This document shows, one piece after another, positions 36,646-46,428 of a stretch of 64,000 bases of DNA. Position 1 is the first letter of the stretch, and every line of letters begins with the position of its first letter. The position numbers and the translations under genes were made by a program. The stretch is from Paenibacillus xylanexedens. GTDB lineage: Bacteria; Bacillota; Bacilli; Paenibacillales; Paenibacillaceae. The notes under the pieces are model-generated. The model saw only the letters and a list, made by a program, of their open reading frames with translations. It was not told the DNA's origin and searched no databases. The DNA is taken from positions 868,001 to 932,000 of the forward strand of contig NZ_VEBF01000002.1 in assembly GCF_007676705.1 (NCBI RefSeq). The letters run 5' to 3'.

Positions 36646-37797
36646 TTATAACATTCCAAACTCTTGGGAAATATCGCGGGTAAGCTTGGCTAGTGGGCGC
36701 ATACTGAGCTCACCCTCAGCAACATAGTTAGCTGTCAAAAATCGAGTGACATCTTCACGGCTATGGAAGATGTGCGGGAATTGCATATATAAAGAATAAA
36801 TATAGTCCTCCTTATACGCTTGCTCCTTTGCAATTAATTCTACTACGTAATCCTTGTGTGTGTTATATAATTCAACAATTCTCAAATCTCGCAAATTCCG
36901 TGTTGCCTTACGAATAAATGTTCCGTCCCCCTTAACAAGACCTTTATTGAACAAAACAGAAATGTTGAAATCGAGGTCTTGATCAGACTGTGACCATAAT
37001 CCCAAATAATCTTTTTTTTCTTTTGCTGTAGGAAACTGAACTGTGAACTTCACCTTATCTCCAAACCCTTCCTCGTAAGGGCTGAGATGTGTCTTACTGG
37101 TGAAATTTGTCGTATATTTAATATCTGCATTGCATGTGCTGCAACTGGGGATCAAATTATAAAAAGATACAGAAAAATAAGGATGCTGCGATTTACTATA
37201 GAAATGGTCGAACTGCGCTTTGGTTCCTCGTCGATCTTGATCTGGAGCTAAAACTGTCGTATAGTTGCGATTGCAATAAGGGCATACGCAAATTTTCAAC
37301 TGGTTCAATAAATAATATGGGCCCCAGTCGGGATCATTCCCTTTAGCCAGAAACTTGGAGTAGTTGAATATCGAGTTGAACGCTTTTATAAAATCAAACG
37401 CGCTGTTTAGGATATCATATTGTTCCTTAAGGTTCTGATGTTCACTCGTGTCGCCTGTACGCATCGTTTCAACCAAAAGCTTCTCGATCGCCAACTTCAT
37501 TTTTTCAATTTTCTTCTTCCCTGTATCCGTATCAATCTTATATTCAAATATCTCCCGAATTTGATTCAGTTCCGGATTTAACGAAATCGTATCCAGTTCA
37601 TACTGCAATTGCTCAGGATCTCCAATAAGGATATTCTTTCTCCGGTTATACAGGTGTTGAAAAAACGCCCGAAACTTAGGATGAATAAAATGGGTCGCGC
37701 AATGCTCAAGCTCCGACTCGAAAAGGCCCTTTACAAAAAACTCCTCGTAATGTCTTTCAGCAAGTTGATTTAATCTAGGATGTGTTATTCCGATCAT
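36646..37797 (-). CDS. Septu-like HNH endonuclease (PtuB-type)
   Basis: The 383-residue protein has a central HNH nuclease core: CPYC zinc pair (C172, C175), QFDHFY (D197, H198), SFYNLIPSC with the conserved Asn (N214), and a second zinc pair C219/C222. This layout matches PtuB of Septu anti-phage systems. The N- and C-terminal helical parts are unassigned. The start ATG overlaps the stop of the ATPase gene (ATGA), so the pair is translationally coupled. The ATPase would sense infection or nucleotide state and the HNH protein would cut nucleic acid; this is known for Septu and inferred here. It is longer than typical PtuB as I recall it. Confidence 0.8.
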   Translation of the reverse strand: MIGITHPRLNQLAERHYEEFFVKGLFESELEHCATHFIHPKFRAFFQHLYNRRKNILIGDPEQLQYELDTISLNPELNQIREIFEYKIDTDTGKKKIEKMKLAIEKLLVETMRTGDTSEHQNLKEQYDILNSAFDFIKAFNSIFNYSKFLAKGNDPDWGPYYLLNQLKICVCPYCNRNYTTVLAPDQDRRGTKAQFDHFYSKSQHPYFSVSFYNLIPSCSTCNADIKYTTNFTSKTHLSPYEEGFGDKVKFTVQFPTAKEKKDYLGLWSQSDQDLDFNISVLFNKGLVKGDGTFIRKATRNLRDLRIVELYNTHKDYVVELIAKEQAYKEDYIYSLYMQFPHIFHSREDVTRFLTANYVAEGELSMRPLAKLTRDISQEFGML

Positions 37798-39701
37798 GGC
37801 CGCGGTCCCTCTAACTCTTTCAATCTTTTCCTAATATTGTCCATCTCAGCCTTTAGCGTTTGGACTTCATCATGCACTTGACGATCAAAGAACAACATGC
37901 GATCTTTCATCATTGTCAGGAGTTTATTTCTAATTAGCGGCTCTCCGATAATATGGATAGTTTTCTCAATAAATTCTCTTTGCGCGATCAATTCCTCGTT
38001 ACTCCCATTCACAATCAAATGAATGACTTGATTAATCTTCTCCTTTGCGAACTCTCCCATCGTACCATTCTGCATGAAAAAAGAATGTGTAAACAGATGG
38101 TGTATGTTTGAAGCAAAGGTTTGCTGTTGCTCGTCAAGCCCTTGCTCAACAACCTGGCAAACATGCTTCCCTTGATGATCTTGGTACTTCCTCTGCAAAA
38201 AAATAATGTTAGTGCTTGGCAGATCGGATACAACAAATGGAGAATTAGAAGTGAGCACGATTTGGATATTAACACACTCTCCCCATAATCGTGGAAGCAT
38301 CTCAACTAATCGAGAAATCAACTGTTTTTGCCATTGAGGATGAAAATAAAGCTCGGGTTCGTCCATGAGAATGATAGCGTTACGTCTTAGTCGTCGCCCA
38401 TTCTCTTCCCCCCTACTTAGCTCATACATTCTTGCAAACAAATGAAGCATCGACTTCTCACCGGAACTTAAATCTTGCCAATTATAAGAAAAAACATCTT
38501 GAGTATTTGACAACCTTTGGAATAATTCCGTCAAATTATCTAGCACATGTACAGCAATACTAGTTCTTACTAGCAGTTGGCGGAATACCGTACGCCCAAT
38601 CCCATCTTTAATGTATTCATCAATATATATGCTTATTAAATCAAAAGCAGTTAACTTGTTTTCAATAATATCAAGTTGTTCACTGGTTAATTGAGTCTTA
38701 TATTCCAAATAAAGCTTTATTTCAACTGCTAATCGATGCACGTGATTAATAGGAGAGCCATTGCTAGGAGTCATCATTAATCTTATATAACTAGTATCGA
38801 TAATTGCTCCCGGGACTGCCCGATAAATTTCAGAGATAAATATTTTTATCAAGACATTCGCCAGATTATTCATAAATCTTTGTGGATCTTCAGCTTCCAG
38901 CCCATCAAAAGAGATAGTTCTGCAATACTCGTTGATGAAGTCCACTACATCTGGAGGAACCATTTTTTTATCAAATACTGGATCTGTGAATGACAACGTT
39001 AACTCTTCTGGCATCCGATTAATAAAATGCATCATTTCCTCCGATAGTGAAGTGTCCATCCATCGATTCTTTTCCTGAAGAAAATGAATTTGTCTCTTAA
39101 TCTCGCACAGACGATGAACTGCGACACTATTATTTGAGTAATGGAATTTCAAAGCATCAGTGCGTAAAAGATAATTCGTAGAAATGTTCAGTAGCAACCG
39201 ATTTTCTGGCTCATTAGTTCTGTAGTCAAATAAATTGGAATAAAATACTATAGCCATGTCTTGAAAGATTAGATTTCCAATGCTCGAAGTATCTGTGAAT
39301 TTATATTCCTCTGGATCTCCATACTCAAATCCCTCTAAATTACTGATTCGAAGTGGTAACCCCCGTTTGTGAACAATGACATGTTTTTTCTTACGTGCAT
39401 CATATGCTATGATCAGCGCCGAATACGAGCCCCTTCGAATTGTCAACCATTCCTTCAAAAACTCAAGCATTGTCGTTTTTCCAGCACCATTTTCCCCTAC
39501 TATTGCTGTAATATTTGAAATAAATGTATTTTTTTGTTGCGAGTGATTAAAAAAGCTTAATTGATAGAAAGGATTCTCTTTGATGGTCAGTAACCCACCC
39601 TTAGAATCATTATAGTGAAAATGATATTTCCCACCAAAATTAATGCCTTGATGTTGAATGAGGCCACGATAATCTTGTATCCAGATGTAGCATATTTCCA
39701 C
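37794..39701 (-). CDS. Septu-like ATPase (PtuA-type, AAA_15/ABC-like)
   Basis: The 635-residue P-loop ATPase has Walker A GENGAGKTT (residues 69-77), an ABC-type signature LSSGEKSMLHLFARM and Walker B ILMDEPELYFHPQW (D447, E448), then SNSPFVVSD. This is the OLD/RecF-like layout used by PtuA. The C-terminal 60 residues include a coiled-coil-like tail. The start is a GTG with GGAGGT 7 nt upstream. It forms a two-gene unit with the HNH gene. No cognate third component is seen. Confidence 0.8.
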   Translation of the reverse strand: MEICYIWIQDYRGLIQHQGINFGGKYHFHYNDSKGGLLTIKENPFYQLSFFNHSQQKNTFISNITAIVGENGAGKTTMLEFLKEWLTIRRGSYSALIIAYDARKKKHVIVHKRGLPLRISNLEGFEYGDPEEYKFTDTSSIGNLIFQDMAIVFYSNLFDYRTNEPENRLLLNISTNYLLRTDALKFHYSNNSVAVHRLCEIKRQIHFLQEKNRWMDTSLSEEMMHFINRMPEELTLSFTDPVFDKKMVPPDVVDFINEYCRTISFDGLEAEDPQRFMNNLANVLIKIFISEIYRAVPGAIIDTSYIRLMMTPSNGSPINHVHRLAVEIKLYLEYKTQLTSEQLDIIENKLTAFDLISIYIDEYIKDGIGRTVFRQLLVRTSIAVHVLDNLTELFQRLSNTQDVFSYNWQDLSSGEKSMLHLFARMYELSRGEENGRRLRRNAIILMDEPELYFHPQWQKQLISRLVEMLPRLWGECVNIQIVLTSNSPFVVSDLPSTNIIFLQRKYQDHQGKHVCQVVEQGLDEQQQTFASNIHHLFTHSFFMQNGTMGEFAKEKINQVIHLIVNGSNEELIAQREFIEKTIHIIGEPLIRNKLLTMMKDRMLFFDRQVHDEVQTLKAEMDNIRKRLKELEGPRP

Positions 39702-40079
39702 TCATTGTACCTCCATTTTCGCAAATATGTATCGTTCATCACCTACATCAACACCATTGCATCTGTTTCCTATAATTATGTCTATGAATGGTTTGAGTCT
39801 GTCGCCGTACTTAGGAAAGGGGAAGAATTGTCTAGTGATATGTGATATAACTTTCAGAAAACCATAGTCTATTCAGCGATTATCAACATCCAGTTAAGCT
39901 TTTTTAGTGATCATGTGATTACTGCCCTCGAATTCATAGTCCTGAGTGAGAAGGCTTCATATTGATGGTTTAATAACTTTAATAACATTCAAAGACTATT
40001 ATTGCTAAACCTAGGTTTTAAGCAAGTATTCGTTTAAAGACCAGAAAAAATCCCTACAAACGATTGGAAAGAAGACAAA

Positions 40080-40104
40080 GGTAACCGTGATTGTCACGGC
40101 TACC
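40080..40104 (-). terminator. Intrinsic terminator of the HEPN-like gene
   Basis: The minus-strand hairpin GGTAGCCGTGA-CAA-TCACGGTTACC is followed by TTTGTC. It separates the HEPN-like gene from the Septu-like pair. The remaining 39.70-40.15 kb gap must hold the Septu-like promoter, but I could not assign one. Confidence 0.75.
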
Positions 40105-40154
40105 CTTTTACTATTGAACATATTCCTGTTCTTTTCACTTTAATTATTCATAAT

Positions 40155-41642
40155 CTAGTCTTTTTCTTGTTCAGTAAACATAGGGTAGTTATTATACTTA
40201 GTATAATTTGACAATCTCCTTTCAACCATATGATCCAGATGCGGATTCAATTTTTCAATGATGTATCTTGCAATAAGCTCTAGGAAAATATTTACATCAT
40301 TAATGTGTTTATAATTTTTTGCATAGTCATATCTTGCGTTTCTTCTGCCACCACCACCGTGTGCTGATGCGTTTCTTCCAGTACCATAAATAATGTCCCC
40401 AATGTTTTTATTTTGGAGAAAAGAATGAGTGCTCCACTCTTCTTTAATCTTCTTTGCTTCCTCTTTTAACTTAGTGATGAAATTAACATACTTCGCTTTT
40501 CTTTTCCTAATAATCTCTTGTTCACTTCCATTTACGTATGTTCCAAAGTCGACATAATAAAGCGGAATAAATCTATGAGTCATGATTTCGGTTGCGTAGT
40601 AATTAAGAGCATCTTCTGGTCGATAGTTTGAAGGAGTCATTAGTGGTTTGTAATGTTTAACCGTTCCATATTCAAACACCCGAAAAAGGAACACACATCT
40701 TGGAAGTGATTCAAATTGCTTTAAAGAGGCATGGTAGAGCTCGAAAACCATTTCGTGGTCAGAATCCTCAAAACACACCATGTCATAATCTTTATTTTGC
40801 TTTAGTATCGGGAATTCTAGATAGAAAGGTTCCTTTTTTTTGCTGTCAAAGAAGTTCTTCTTTCTTAGTCTTAGCATGTCTAACAGGTCAAATTGTTCAT
40901 ATAGTTCAGCAAGTTTTCTATTGAAATCATAGTTTTCTGTAAAATAGAAAGAAGGATGACCATTAAAAAAGGCAAGTATATTTAATACAGTATTCTTAGT
41001 ATCTTCCGAAGTATTCTCATTATAAAAAGTGGAATGACTATGAGTATCCGTCGATGAAATGAAGACATCTTTATACATAATTAAATCGTTCCTATGTTTC
41101 AAAACTTTGGAACCAACATATGTACTAAAAGTATTGATGTACTCCATTGGATAATACTCTAACTTAAACAACTCCTGATTTGATTCCTTAATACTCTGTT
41201 TGAGTTTTGCAATCATAAAAATTGTTAAGTTTTCTTCCAAGGATTTATCAAAATCAAAATTCTTGAAATTTTTCAAAGTCCTATATAGGTACTCCTTGTT
41301 ACCGTTTAGTGTATTTGAATAGAGTATCTTTACTGTTCCATGACTTAAATTTCTAAGTAGTCGTTTATACATCTTTCTTGAAGACGAGTAAATTTTTTTA
41401 TACTTCTCAACAAATAGTTCCTTCTCCTCATACGTTTTACAAGTGTATCTTATCTGATTTAGCTCAATGACAAGTTCTTTATACCCTTTAAGTTCAAAAT
41501 AAGACAACTTGATTGGTACATGTAAAAAATTCGAATCATACACATCAATAATGTATTCGTCAATTGAATCCTCAATTTCCTTGATCTTACTTTCTAAATC
41601 CAAAATATAAATCCTCCCACTCCAATCTCTTTTATTCTTCAT
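40155..41642 (-). CDS. Unknown protein with C-terminal HEPN-type motif
   Basis: This 495-residue, strongly Lys/Tyr/Phe-rich protein is mostly helical. Near its end it carries GTGRNASAHGGGG, an R-x4-H motif (R423, H428) followed by helices (DVNIFLELIARYIIEKL), the arrangement of HEPN ribonuclease domains. The rest is unassigned. HEPN proteins in defence loci usually cut RNA. The ATG at 41642 lacks a good ribosome binding site; a TTG at 41603 after GGGAGG is an alternative. It lies 184 nt after the PLD gene and may be an independent unit or an added component of that operon. Confidence 0.7.
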   Translation of the reverse strand: MKNKRDWSGRIYILDLESKIKEIEDSIDEYIIDVYDSNFLHVPIKLSYFELKGYKELVIELNQIRYTCKTYEEKELFVEKYKKIYSSSRKMYKRLLRNLSHGTVKILYSNTLNGNKEYLYRTLKNFKNFDFDKSLEENLTIFMIAKLKQSIKESNQELFKLEYYPMEYINTFSTYVGSKVLKHRNDLIMYKDVFISSTDTHSHSTFYNENTSEDTKNTVLNILAFFNGHPSFYFTENYDFNRKLAELYEQFDLLDMLRLRKKNFFDSKKKEPFYLEFPILKQNKDYDMVCFEDSDHEMVFELYHASLKQFESLPRCVFLFRVFEYGTVKHYKPLMTPSNYRPEDALNYYATEIMTHRFIPLYYVDFGTYVNGSEQEIIRKRKAKYVNFITKLKEEAKKIKEEWSTHSFLQNKNIGDIIYGTGRNASAHGGGGRRNARYDYAKNYKHINDVNIFLELIARYIIEKLNPHLDHMVERRLSNYTKYNNYPMFTEQEKD

Positions 41643-41826
41643 TTCACTAAACCGAAGGTTATTGTCAATGGAAATCCGTTGTCATTACTAACGAAGTACC
41701 TTCCAAATGCGGACCCTTAATACCAAGTTGTTCAACAATCTCAATTGTCTTATTTAGCGGTAGAAGTAGCCAATGCTCACAGATATCACTTACCACATTT
41801 GACTACTTACTTATACTACGAAGGAA

Positions 41827-42999
41827 TTACAATATGATTTCTCCATAAATACAAAATCGTTCATTTAATTCATTCATTAAATAATCATAGGCTTCTTGAG
41901 AAATCCTAATGTGAGAGCGCCTAAAATGCATACTTTGCAAAGTCCGCTGACTGACAACTCTACGTTTTCTCAACGAGGGGAATATTGCCTTACCCAAATT
42001 ATTATAAACATCAATTAATCGAATACCGTATTTGATTGGTGCACTAATTACCTTGCCGCTTGTAAACTCTACATAGTACGGAAACCGATATTTCCAGGGG
42101 TAATCTTTAAGGTCACTATTGTCTACTACATTCTTTATCTTAAATCCATTTGTCTTAGCATATCCAACAATCATAGGGGTAGGCTTATTCTGTTCATCAT
42201 AACTCACAATAGTTAAGAAAAGGGTATCCTCACTTTGTATGCTGCCAGGTTTTCGTGGAAAATACGTAATATTCAAATTACGTCTACGTTCACCTTTCAT
42301 TTGCTTATAATTATAATCATTAGGAATACGATCTTCCCCAGTACCTTCAAACTTTAACCAATAACCAGTTTCCTCATCAGAATTATTTGTCTTCTCAAAG
42401 ATCGATTCAAACAACTCAGGATGCACCATTTTTTTTAGAACTGTACCTCTTTTTGAAATATTAGAGTAAGTGACATTTCTGTTTCGTTGATTAGCAGCTA
42501 GATGAGGAACATACTTCTTTTCTTCATCAATCCATTCTTGGGTGACAACCCCATTACCATCTAATTGAATCTGATCTAACAAATCATAGAAGTATTCATT
42601 TACTTTTTCAGATATTTCAGGCTCGTCATCCATTATGAAACAGACTTCGTGGTTAGACATAAAACCACCTTGTGTAAAATTCGCTGAACCTATAATAACG
42701 GAGTGGGCATCAAACGAGTAAAGCTTGGAATGTAAATCAATTAAAGCATAAATTTTCGCTTTTGCATGGAGTAAGCGTTCTAATCCGTAAATGCTGCTAA
42801 CTCTCTCTACAAAATCCTCTCTATAAAATCTAGTAATAATGTTGCAACTAATGGTTGGATTCAATGTTAGCCAATCTGCCAATAGGTTAGCAGTTTGTGT
42901 TCCAATGAATGGGGAAATAATATTTAATTCATTCTCAGTTTCATCTAATAACCCTTTAAAACGATCCAATAAATCATTAGATACTAGACTTACGGCCAT
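41827..42999 (-). CDS. PLD-family nuclease of the ABC-type conflict operon
   Basis: Residues 20-115 hold a phospholipase D-type active site: HSKLYSFDAHSVIIGSANF (H90, K92, D97, then GSAN), as in PLD nucleases such as NucA/BfiI-like proteins. Only one such motif is present, so a dimer would be needed for catalysis. The C-terminal 200 residues (basic, NIKYFPRKPG-like strands) are unassigned and may bind DNA. GAGGAGG stands 5 nt before the ATG at 42999, which lies 28 nt after the ATPase stop. Probable role: effector nuclease of the adjacent ATPase system. Confidence 0.75.
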   Translation of the reverse strand: MAVSLVSNDLLDRFKGLLDETENELNIISPFIGTQTANLLADWLTLNPTISCNIITRFYREDFVERVSSIYGLERLLHAKAKIYALIDLHSKLYSFDAHSVIIGSANFTQGGFMSNHEVCFIMDDEPEISEKVNEYFYDLLDQIQLDGNGVVTQEWIDEEKKYVPHLAANQRNRNVTYSNISKRGTVLKKMVHPELFESIFEKTNNSDEETGYWLKFEGTGEDRIPNDYNYKQMKGERRRNLNITYFPRKPGSIQSEDTLFLTIVSYDEQNKPTPMIVGYAKTNGFKIKNVVDNSDLKDYPWKYRFPYYVEFTSGKVISAPIKYGIRLIDVYNNLGKAIFPSLRKRRVVSQRTLQSMHFRRSHIRISQEAYDYLMNELNERFCIYGEIIL

Positions 43000-43027
43000 T
43001 AGTACCTCCTCTAAAATTAAAAACTTG

Positions 43028-45883
43028 TTATAATGATGCATCATTAAGTTCTAGTAACTTGGCTCTAGAAATTGGTTCTTCAGCGGGAATGATTAGTACA
43101 TTGTCTGTTTCTGCATTTTCACTAACTTGTTGCTTTATAAGCGGACCTTTTTCGCTATATCCTTCATACTCAATTACCGCAATATCTTGATTCCTAAATT
43201 TTTTCAACATCATTTGGTAAAAATTATGATCATGTGTTGAAATAATAAACTGCTTATCATACTTTTCCATAAATAAACGAACTAAATCAATTAGTGATAA
43301 AACATTAACCTCATCCATACTTTGGATTGGATCATCCATTCCCATAAGTTGTAGACTAGACCACTGTTGATGTAAGCCCATTGCCATAAAAAAAGACAGT
43401 GCTATCGAGTTAATTTGTGCTGAACTGAATATATATGTGGCATTTGCCTGTGTTTGGTTTTCAATATATCCAGTTAATACCATTATAAGCAGTCTATAGG
43501 ATCTATGCCTATATTCTTTATTAAAATCAATACTGTTATATACTGGATGTGAGTTAATCCGAGAGAAGATTTTCTGAATGGTATCGAATAGTTCAGAAAT
43601 CATCTTTTCATTTAATTTGTCAACAGCCGGTTTAACATTGTTAATTAGATCTTTGATAGTATCTTGGTCTTCATGAACTTTTTTCTTAAGTTGGTCTAAA
43701 TATTCTAAGTGATTATGTTGCACTCGCATTTCTTCTTGACGTGTCTTTAATAATAATTCTTCTTTAGCATTTTCTATTGCAGTTATTGACTTAAGAATTA
43801 CTGTTTCTAGATAAATCAGCTTCTCTTTTTCACTCTGTACATTTTTCGAAACGTCCTGAATAAAATCCTCTACTTCCTTAACATCCCACTGTTTAGCCTG
43901 TAAAGGTGCACCCGCGAGCAATAGCTTGCTTATAAATGATTCAACAAAACCTTGATTTTCTAAAATAATCCCTTCAGTTTTTTCAATTTCTTGGGGCAAA
44001 TCAGCTTTTTCCTCTGCTGTTAACTCTAATAAATTCCTTTCCAATTGTTGTTCTAGCTGAATTAACTTTTCCTTTTTCTTTTCTACAGTTTCATTCAAAC
44101 CAATTCTCAATAAATCCGCATTATACTCCTGAATGAAGTTATTCCTCAACTCTATTTGAGCACTTAAATTCTGTATTTCTTTCTCCATTTTTAACATATG
44201 TTCTTTCTTATTCTGACATTCTTCTTCAGCACTTTTCAGAATCGTTCTAATCTCTAAATAGGATTTCTCAACATTCAATTTCAATTCATTTAATTTAATT
44301 CCCTCTTTTTCAAACTTATCTTTCATTTCTTTAATTTTTTGCTCCAGTAAAGGTAATTCATTGTGAATTTTGGCTTGTTCCAATTGAATTCGTTGTTGTA
44401 ATTGTGGCTTGTTGATCCCTTCTGTTCCACAAGCAGGGCAACTATTTATCTCCTCTTCTACGGATAGATAATCAGACAAACTACTTAGGAAATTTTTATA
44501 TTTCTGATCTATACCATGTAAGGCTAAAGCGGATTCTTCTAAAAATTTCAACGAGCTCATCGTACTAGCATGGATACTCGATACATCTACAATAGAAGAC
44601 TGAGTCACTCTAATAACTTCCAAGAGCTCCGATGTTTTAGATTTCCATATAAAATTCTCATGTTCAATTTGGACATCTTTGATTAAATCATATTTATTGT
44701 TCCTTAAATTTTCTATGCACTCTGTAACTATTTTAATGAAGTTGTCAGATATGTGAACTGAAGCTTTAATTGTTTCGATTGCCTGTTTAGTACTGTTAAT
44801 TTCTATGTTCTTATCTCTAATGAAAATAAGGGACTCCTCATACTGGTTGTTGCGATTGTTCAAAATAGTAACCAAATTAAGCATATTGTAAGCATTACGA
44901 TGATTTTTTAATTTTTCTAATCTCCCCAACCCAATGTTTAATTTCTCCAAATCAGCTTTCCACTTCAATTTGATTTCTTCTATATCTTTAATACGCCGTT
45001 CCCTATTTTCTAAATCATATCTTTTTTGTTTTAACGACTCTTTTTCTTTCCTAATTAATGGAATTAGGGCATTCCAATCTTCTTTTTCAAATAGGTTGTC
45101 AGGAGCTAAGAAATTGTCCTTATATTCGCTAAGAGCAATGCTCAGAATCTTTTGATTTGGATCAGAAACTTTTTTAATTAGTTCATAAATCGCCGCTTTC
45201 AATTCGTTCTTCTTTCGAGTACCTTCACTAATCTGACCTTCTATTTGATTAACCCGATTATTTACTTTTTTTAGTAGTTCATTATATGAATCTTTATATT
45301 TCAAAAAGTGCTCGGTCCCAAATAGTAACGAAACAGAATCGTATCTATCACCATCTTTCATTCCTCGAAGAAATTCATTTAATTTCTCTTGTCCCAAAAT
45401 ATGAGTGAGGTGTAGTCCCCGGGAAACTTCAACTTTTTCAATCCAAGCTGGTTTTACTAATAATCCTTTTAACAAATGCTCCGCATCGGCATCTATAAAA
45501 TTTGTTATACCATTAATAGGGGTTGGCAAGTGAAGCTCCAATTTATGTTTTCCATAATCCGTTATATCTTGAGCTCTTGCAGTACATGTTCTCTTTACTT
45601 TAAAAATCCCCCCTGTAGAGCCAATAAGTTCTAATTCCACATACGCCTCTTTTAACAGACTTGTATGCATATTTCTAATAAATCGGGTCCTATTTCTCTC
45701 ATCAGTAGCTTGATTAAATCTATGTATTTCTCCTGAAAGCACCCATTCAATAGCATCAAATACTGATGTTTTCCCATGCCCATTTGGTCCATACAGTAAT
45801 ATTACCTTCGCATCATTAAAACGAAAAATAGTTTCATCAGAAAATCCCCGAAACCCACATATTTTCAATGATCTTATCTTCAA
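43028..45883 (-). CDS. Rad50/SMC-like ABC ATPase with zinc-hook-like CxxC
   Basis: The 951-residue protein has an N-terminal Walker A (GPNGHGKTS, residues 32-40), long coiled coils flanking a SCPACG motif near the middle, and a C-terminal Walker B (MDDPIQSMD, about 850) plus ISTHDHNF. This is the Rad50-type plan: the coiled coil folds back and the CxxC can pair two molecules through zinc. The start is TTG overlapping the previous stop (TTGA), after AAAGGATG. It is the core ATPase of a five-gene operon. In ABC-three-component systems such ATPases are thought to sense DNA ends or invading DNA and release an effector; here that is inference. Confidence 0.85.
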   Translation of the reverse strand: MKIRSLKICGFRGFSDETIFRFNDAKVILLYGPNGHGKTSVFDAIEWVLSGEIHRFNQATDERNRTRFIRNMHTSLLKEAYVELELIGSTGGIFKVKRTCTARAQDITDYGKHKLELHLPTPINGITNFIDADAEHLLKGLLVKPAWIEKVEVSRGLHLTHILGQEKLNEFLRGMKDGDRYDSVSLLFGTEHFLKYKDSYNELLKKVNNRVNQIEGQISEGTRKKNELKAAIYELIKKVSDPNQKILSIALSEYKDNFLAPDNLFEKEDWNALIPLIRKEKESLKQKRYDLENRERRIKDIEEIKLKWKADLEKLNIGLGRLEKLKNHRNAYNMLNLVTILNNRNNQYEESLIFIRDKNIEINSTKQAIETIKASVHISDNFIKIVTECIENLRNNKYDLIKDVQIEHENFIWKSKTSELLEVIRVTQSSIVDVSSIHASTMSSLKFLEESALALHGIDQKYKNFLSSLSDYLSVEEEINSCPACGTEGINKPQLQQRIQLEQAKIHNELPLLEQKIKEMKDKFEKEGIKLNELKLNVEKSYLEIRTILKSAEEECQNKKEHMLKMEKEIQNLSAQIELRNNFIQEYNADLLRIGLNETVEKKKEKLIQLEQQLERNLLELTAEEKADLPQEIEKTEGIILENQGFVESFISKLLLAGAPLQAKQWDVKEVEDFIQDVSKNVQSEKEKLIYLETVILKSITAIENAKEELLLKTRQEEMRVQHNHLEYLDQLKKKVHEDQDTIKDLINNVKPAVDKLNEKMISELFDTIQKIFSRINSHPVYNSIDFNKEYRHRSYRLLIMVLTGYIENQTQANATYIFSSAQINSIALSFFMAMGLHQQWSSLQLMGMDDPIQSMDEVNVLSLIDLVRLFMEKYDKQFIISTHDHNFYQMMLKKFRNQDIAVIEYEGYSEKGPLIKQQVSENAETDNVLIIPAEEPISRAKLLELNDASL

Positions 45884-46428
45884 TTTATATCATCCTTTTT
45901 TATTGAATTGAAAAAATCAATCAATTGATCACCACTTAATTTAGAATTAAAAAATTCCTGAGGTAACTTACTTAATGTTGATTTCTGCAGACACTCCCGA
46001 AGTTCTTCAAAAAATTCGTTATCATTAAATATGAGCAATTCTTTGTTACTAGTTAAATCAAGTACAAAAGGAACTTTACTTATATAGGGATCATCTTTTT
46101 TGGTAATAACAATTTTCCTGAAATAGCGCCTATCATTCTCGATCAACTTTCTGTATGAAGTGTCAATTTGATTTTGTGTACAAATAACCATAAGATAAAT
46201 ATCCCATTTAAGCATATGGAGCTCTTTGATCAAACGACTTTGTAATTTAACAGCTAATTCATCAGCAGCTTTTTCCCAGTTTTCTCTTAGTTCCTCTTCC
46301 GTTTCAAACTGAACCAGGCCGTAAATTTGCTCCGATGAAGCGTAAACTGTATCAAGATAGTTAAAATCAAGCTGATCTAGTTCTATAAATCCATTTCCCT
46401 CGAAAAATTCAACAAGCTCTTCAATCAA
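45880..46428 (-). CDS. Small middle component of the ABC-type conflict operon
   Basis: This 182-residue acidic protein has an alpha/beta pattern (KWDIYLMVICTQN, RKIVITKKDD, PFVLDL). No catalytic motif is visible. Its size and position between effector and Rad50-like ATPase fit the 'middle component' of ABC-three-component systems; the assignment rests on gene order. The TTG start lies inside the end of the protease gene (8-nt overlap) and has GGGAGA 9 nt upstream. It overlaps the ATPase start by 4 nt. Confidence 0.65.
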   Translation of the reverse strand: MIEELVEFFEGNGFIELDQLDFNYLDTVYASSEQIYGLVQFETEEELRENWEKAADELAVKLQSRLIKELHMLKWDIYLMVICTQNQIDTSYRKLIENDRRYFRKIVITKKDDPYISKVPFVLDLTSNKELLIFNDNEFFEELRECLQKSTLSKLPQEFFNSKLSGDQLIDFFNSIKKDDIN

